Under the pieces are notes generated by a model. The model made no database searches. It was not told the DNA's origin and saw only the letters and a program-made list of their open reading frames with translations. 64,000 nucleotides of DNA from Druceiella hillmani. Taxonomy: Eukaryota; Arthropoda; Insecta; Lepidoptera; Hepialidae. The stretch is taken from assembly GCA_039881145.1 (NCBI GenBank), contig JAYKKI010000064.1:2445001-2509000 (forward strand), read 5' to 3'. Positions 60,700-64,000 of the stretch are shown in pieces; position 1 is the first letter of the stretch; each line of letters starts with the position of its first letter. Position numbers and translations under genes: made by a program.

Positions 60700-63060
60700 T
60701 TGTAATATTTCCTATAATTAAAATTTTCATTCAAAATAGGAAAAGAGGGCCTAATTCACAACAACATATGCCCTTATGTATGTACCCATTTGGACTGACA
60801 TGGCCTTTTAACTAACAAGATGACTGGCTCTTTGCTGTTCCACTCTCCTGTGGAATTGAGTGTGTACCGGTCGACTAAACTGAAGATAATTACTGGCTGA
60901 AGATTTTATATACTGCTATCATTATAATTCACCAAATAACTGTTATTGCACAACTGCACTTGGAAATTTTAATTACAGCAATAGGAAACATGGATATAGT
61001 ACAATGCTCCTCCATTCAGTACTAGAACGCCCTGGATGACTGCAAGTAATATTGTCCAGTTTTTGAAATACTTTCAATAATATGTAAAGAGCTCCAAGAA
61101 CAATAAATGCCTTATAATATTCGGTAATCATTTATGCTATGCAAGTGCTGAATCTATACGTTATGCGAAACATAATGGCATTTGCATACTCACAATAGCA
61201 TTCTGTATATTACAAGAATTGCAACTGTGTGTAGAATTTTTGAAAAGCTATTAGATACTACATTTGAGCAATGTTATATTTTGTTACAGGTTATCATTCT
61301 GATTAACCTATAATAATCTATGACATTCCAGGTATTCTTGGGTCCATTCAAATTTAATTCTAAAATTTTTAATAACTGTGAATACTTTTCATCTTAACTA
61401 ACTGACGGATGCTAACAAAAAATAGCCAACCACAACTTCTTCTGAACATATTATAATTTCAAGCTTTGATATCTTTGAGACTATAAACTACCATGCTGAT
61501 GTTGACCCTCTGTAAGCAGTGACTGTTGAACCTAAAAACAGAGATACTGCTCATGTCGGTTTCACATTCAGTGTCATTTGACCCACAAACACAAGGGGCC
61601 GAATTATTTCTCTCATATATATGGGACATATGGTTCATTTTCAGTTCACCAGTTTTAACAGAATAATTTGAACATTAACAACAAATAATTTTCTTATTTA
61701 TAATCTTTAAATAAATTAGTTGCCATATCATATAAAAAACATAAATAGACCGTAAAATGTGAAAATTAAAGATAAAAATCATTACATATTCTACATTAAA
61801 AAAAAATTGGAAAGATTTTTGTGATTTTTGTGTTAGTTTGTGACATAGTTTACTTGAAACCGCCATTTCAGATTTAGTCAGTCAACAGATGTAAGATTTT
61901 GGCAGTTGAAGAGTGCGGAATCATGATGTTTTTTTTATATTTGATAAATTATTTCTTTAATGCAGCCTTTAGCCAATAATGAAAACTTCCAACATAATAT
62001 AGTTCATTAACAGATCTATTTATTGAACTCATTTGCAGATTACATAGAAATCTGCATTAATACTGATTACCGTGATTGAAATATTATGAAGATCTGAGTG
62101 AGCACACATTTGTGGATCATATACCTCCAAGTGACATAAAGAATAAAAAAAATATTTTTTATAATATGTCTTATACTTGTTGAATATATTTGGCGTTAAT
62201 TTTGTAGAAATTCATTATTCGCAATTAAATGAAACTACGTGATGTAGTATTATTTCTACTATCTTTAATTTCTTTACCATGACCTAGGTTTCGTTGTATT
62301 ACAACATCTTCAGGTGGGATATTAGCAAAGACATAGAATCTTTGCTAATATCCCACCTGAAGATGTTGTAATACAACGAAACCTAGGTCGTTGTAAAGAA
62401 ATTAAAGATAGTAGAAATAATACTACATCACGTAGTTTCATTTAATTCTTATACTTGTGTAATTACAAAAACTTTACATTACTATGAAAGCAAGAAGGTG
62501 CACCCTACTGCGACACAGCCAAGTATTGGTCCCAAATATTCAAAGAACGAAATTTTGATATCTCTCATAATCCTCATCCAGGATAACATGTTACAGTAAG
62601 GTGCGAAAAATGAAAAATCTTCATTGAAACATATTCCCTACCCTTACATTCCCATACTACAAGAAAAAGACAAATCCATGCAATGGTGAGGAATTATAAA
62701 TATTCAGTTAGACTGCCAGTGATAAACCATAACGGTGGCTTTAATGGCTGCCAACTAAATTTATAAAAACTTCAAATATGATTTTATTTTACCTCGTTTA
62801 AGTTTTGATTACGATCTAATATACATGTTTTATATTCATTATCAAACAAACTACACAAGTCATATTATTTCAAAATACACTCTGTAATATTTGTATATTT
62901 TAATGAGTTAAGTGAATGATTCCGTTACTATTTGGCGTGAATTTGTGGCAAGATAATAATAGCAACTGTTAAACACAGATGATGTGGTTTAGTATTCATT
63001 ACAGACTGTTTACACAACTGATGACATAGGGCCATGGAAAATGTATGCATAGTTAATTAG
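60700..63060. repeat. Segmental duplication, copy B
   Basis: Direct counterpart of 51270-52750. It is longer because it holds the hairpin element at 62181-62446 and because 60960-61850 has little or no counterpart in copy A. No protein family recognised. Confidence 0.72.
62181..62446. mobile_element. Fold-back hairpin element, copy 3
   Basis: 266 bp. The left tail TGAATATATTTGGCGTTAAT...TTCATTATTC (62181-62220) is followed by a palindrome of about 109-bp arms around a 7-base loop (GCAAAGA-CATAGAA-TCTTTGC, loop 62332-62338). The arms are almost perfect complements. The 12-mer TCTTATACTTGT flanks the element exactly on both sides (62169-62180 and 62447-62458). The paralogous stretch in segmental copy A (about 52186-52215, CTTATACTTTGG...ACAAAAAC) is uninterrupted, which confirms insertion. 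Confidence 0.95.
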
Positions 63061-63152
63061 CTGGTATTTAATTGGTAACTCACCTTTCTAAGACATTCTG
63101 ATCAAGGTTTTGCTTATTAATTTGTTGAAGTTGGTTTGTTTACAAGCAAGCA

Positions 63153-63334
<182 letters not shown>

Positions 63335-63506
63335 TGTGTGTATATTTATATTCATCTCGGCAAATCTTTTCATATTAAGCTGAGTACGTCTAGGTGGCTA
63401 AAATTGTCCAAAATCAACAAAGCATATTTATCTAAATGAAACACCATGATCGTTTTTCATTCTCCCTATTCTTTGAGATCTGTACATTGTTATTATTTTT
63501 TTACAG

Positions 63507-63647
63507 GCAATGCAAACTATATATTTTGCCCTGGCTCTGTTATGTGATCTACTGAGGTGGAAGGGGCGAGACAAGGGTACTGTAGCCACGAAGTTAGCCA
63601 AGTTTAGAGAATTCTATTTCACGTCGGCAATTTTACCAAATAGCATG
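63507..63647 (+). CDS. Internal exon of an AIG1/ADTRP-like (FAR-17a/AIG1) membrane protein
   Basis: A 141-base exon, phase 0 at both ends. It is preceded by a T-rich tract and ACAG (acceptor AG 63505-63506) and followed by ATG|GTGAGT (donor at 63648), both close to consensus. It encodes 47 residues: MQTIYFALALLCDLLRW (a membrane segment), a basic stretch, then LAKFREFYFTSAILPNSM. This matches the FAR-17a/AIG1-like family, where 'LQ-x-(V/I)YF...L-x-ND(F/L)L' is followed by 'L-x-(K/R)-x-RD-(Y/F)-(L/F)-F-x-S-(L/I)-(A/V)-FP-x-x-M'. Vertebrate members are multi-pass membrane threonine hydrolases that cleave FAHFA lipids. The insect protein's substrate is not shown by this exon. Neighbouring exons were not found: the next should lie beyond 64,000, and the first may be upstream across the repeat-rich region. 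Codon use is richer in GC than the surroundings. Confidence 0.72.
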
Positions 63648-64000
63648 GTGAGTAATATAATTTAATATCTGTAGGGAGCCTTATCACTAAAGGTTAAAAA
63701 AAATTGGGGTTGTAAAAGATTGGACGTGTATTTGGCAGCCAGTGAGTCTTCGACAGGCTGGGTACTCTTTTTAAAATTTCCTTCAGGTTCCACGCATTCA
63801 ATTGCTCTCATTCTTTCTTAATGGGCAGAAATTAACAGGGAAAAACTTATCAGAGTCGTATCAATGTTGCTAGACTCCTCATGATTTACTTTTTCCACTT
63901 TATGTCGATTGTGTCCATAAATAGACATTTTTAAAATTGAGCATTGATACTAGTATTAAAACCATTACTGGCGGTCTGTATAAATTATAATATAATTATT
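63648..64000 (+). other. Probable intron sequence after the AIG1-like exon
   Basis: Follows the GTGAGT donor. No second exon is evident before the window ends. The stretch 63715-63860 is a little richer in GC but has no recognised motif. Confidence 0.5.

Overview
This window looks like nuclear DNA of an insect. It is strongly AT-rich, has no dense operon-like coding, contains (TA)n microsatellites and spliced-gene signals, and is full of relics of animal transposons (hAT, Tc1/mariner, piggyBac, Copia, non-LTR retrotransposons, a Helitron helicase scrap, a tRNA-derived SINE). Two segments look like host protein-coding sequence. One is a small secreted protein on the minus strand at 4013-4366 that resembles the MBF2 / 'probable salivary secreted peptide' family of insects. 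The other is a well-formed internal exon at 63507-63647 (+) that resembles the AIG1/ADTRP (FAR-17a/AIG1-like) membrane hydrolase family. A third possible exon lies at 55234-55331. No rRNA, true tRNA, CRISPR array or bacterial feature was seen.

Layout: 1-5 kb holds a decayed hAT transposase and the MBF2-like gene. 5-15 kb is mostly non-coding, with a decayed non-LTR retrotransposon (minus, 10.9-12.1 kb). 15.1-17.85 kb is a DNA transposon with short terminal repeats carrying a broken copy of an uncharacterised insect transposase-like family. 18-25 kb is non-coding with repeats and a SINE. 25.2-26.5 kb is an inactivated Tc1-like transposon. 27.8 kb has a Helitron-type helicase scrap and 29.5-30 kb a Copia pol scrap.

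The dominant structure is a very large imperfect inverted repeat. The left arm is about 33.77-40.09 kb, the right arm about 41.82-50.70 kb, and the spacer about 1.7 kb. Both arms carry piggyBac transposase relics. The right arm was later hit by two transposons: a 2.8 kb element with roughly 0.6 kb terminal inverted repeats (45.98-48.81 kb), and a 0.62 kb piggyBac-like element at a TTAA site (49,071-49,691). The left arm supplies an uninterrupted version of that second site. The spacer holds a 52-bp tandem array and one copy of a hairpin element.

51-64 kb contains a direct segmental duplication (51.3-52.75 and 60.7-63.06 kb), mariner and LINE relics, a TIR-flanked element with an internal minisatellite (55.3-56.5 kb), and two more copies of the hairpin element, each flanked by an exact 12-bp repeat. 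That hairpin family (three copies in this window) and the giant inverted repeat are the strongest candidates for undescribed structure. All alignments were done by eye, so boundaries are approximate unless an exact junction is stated.
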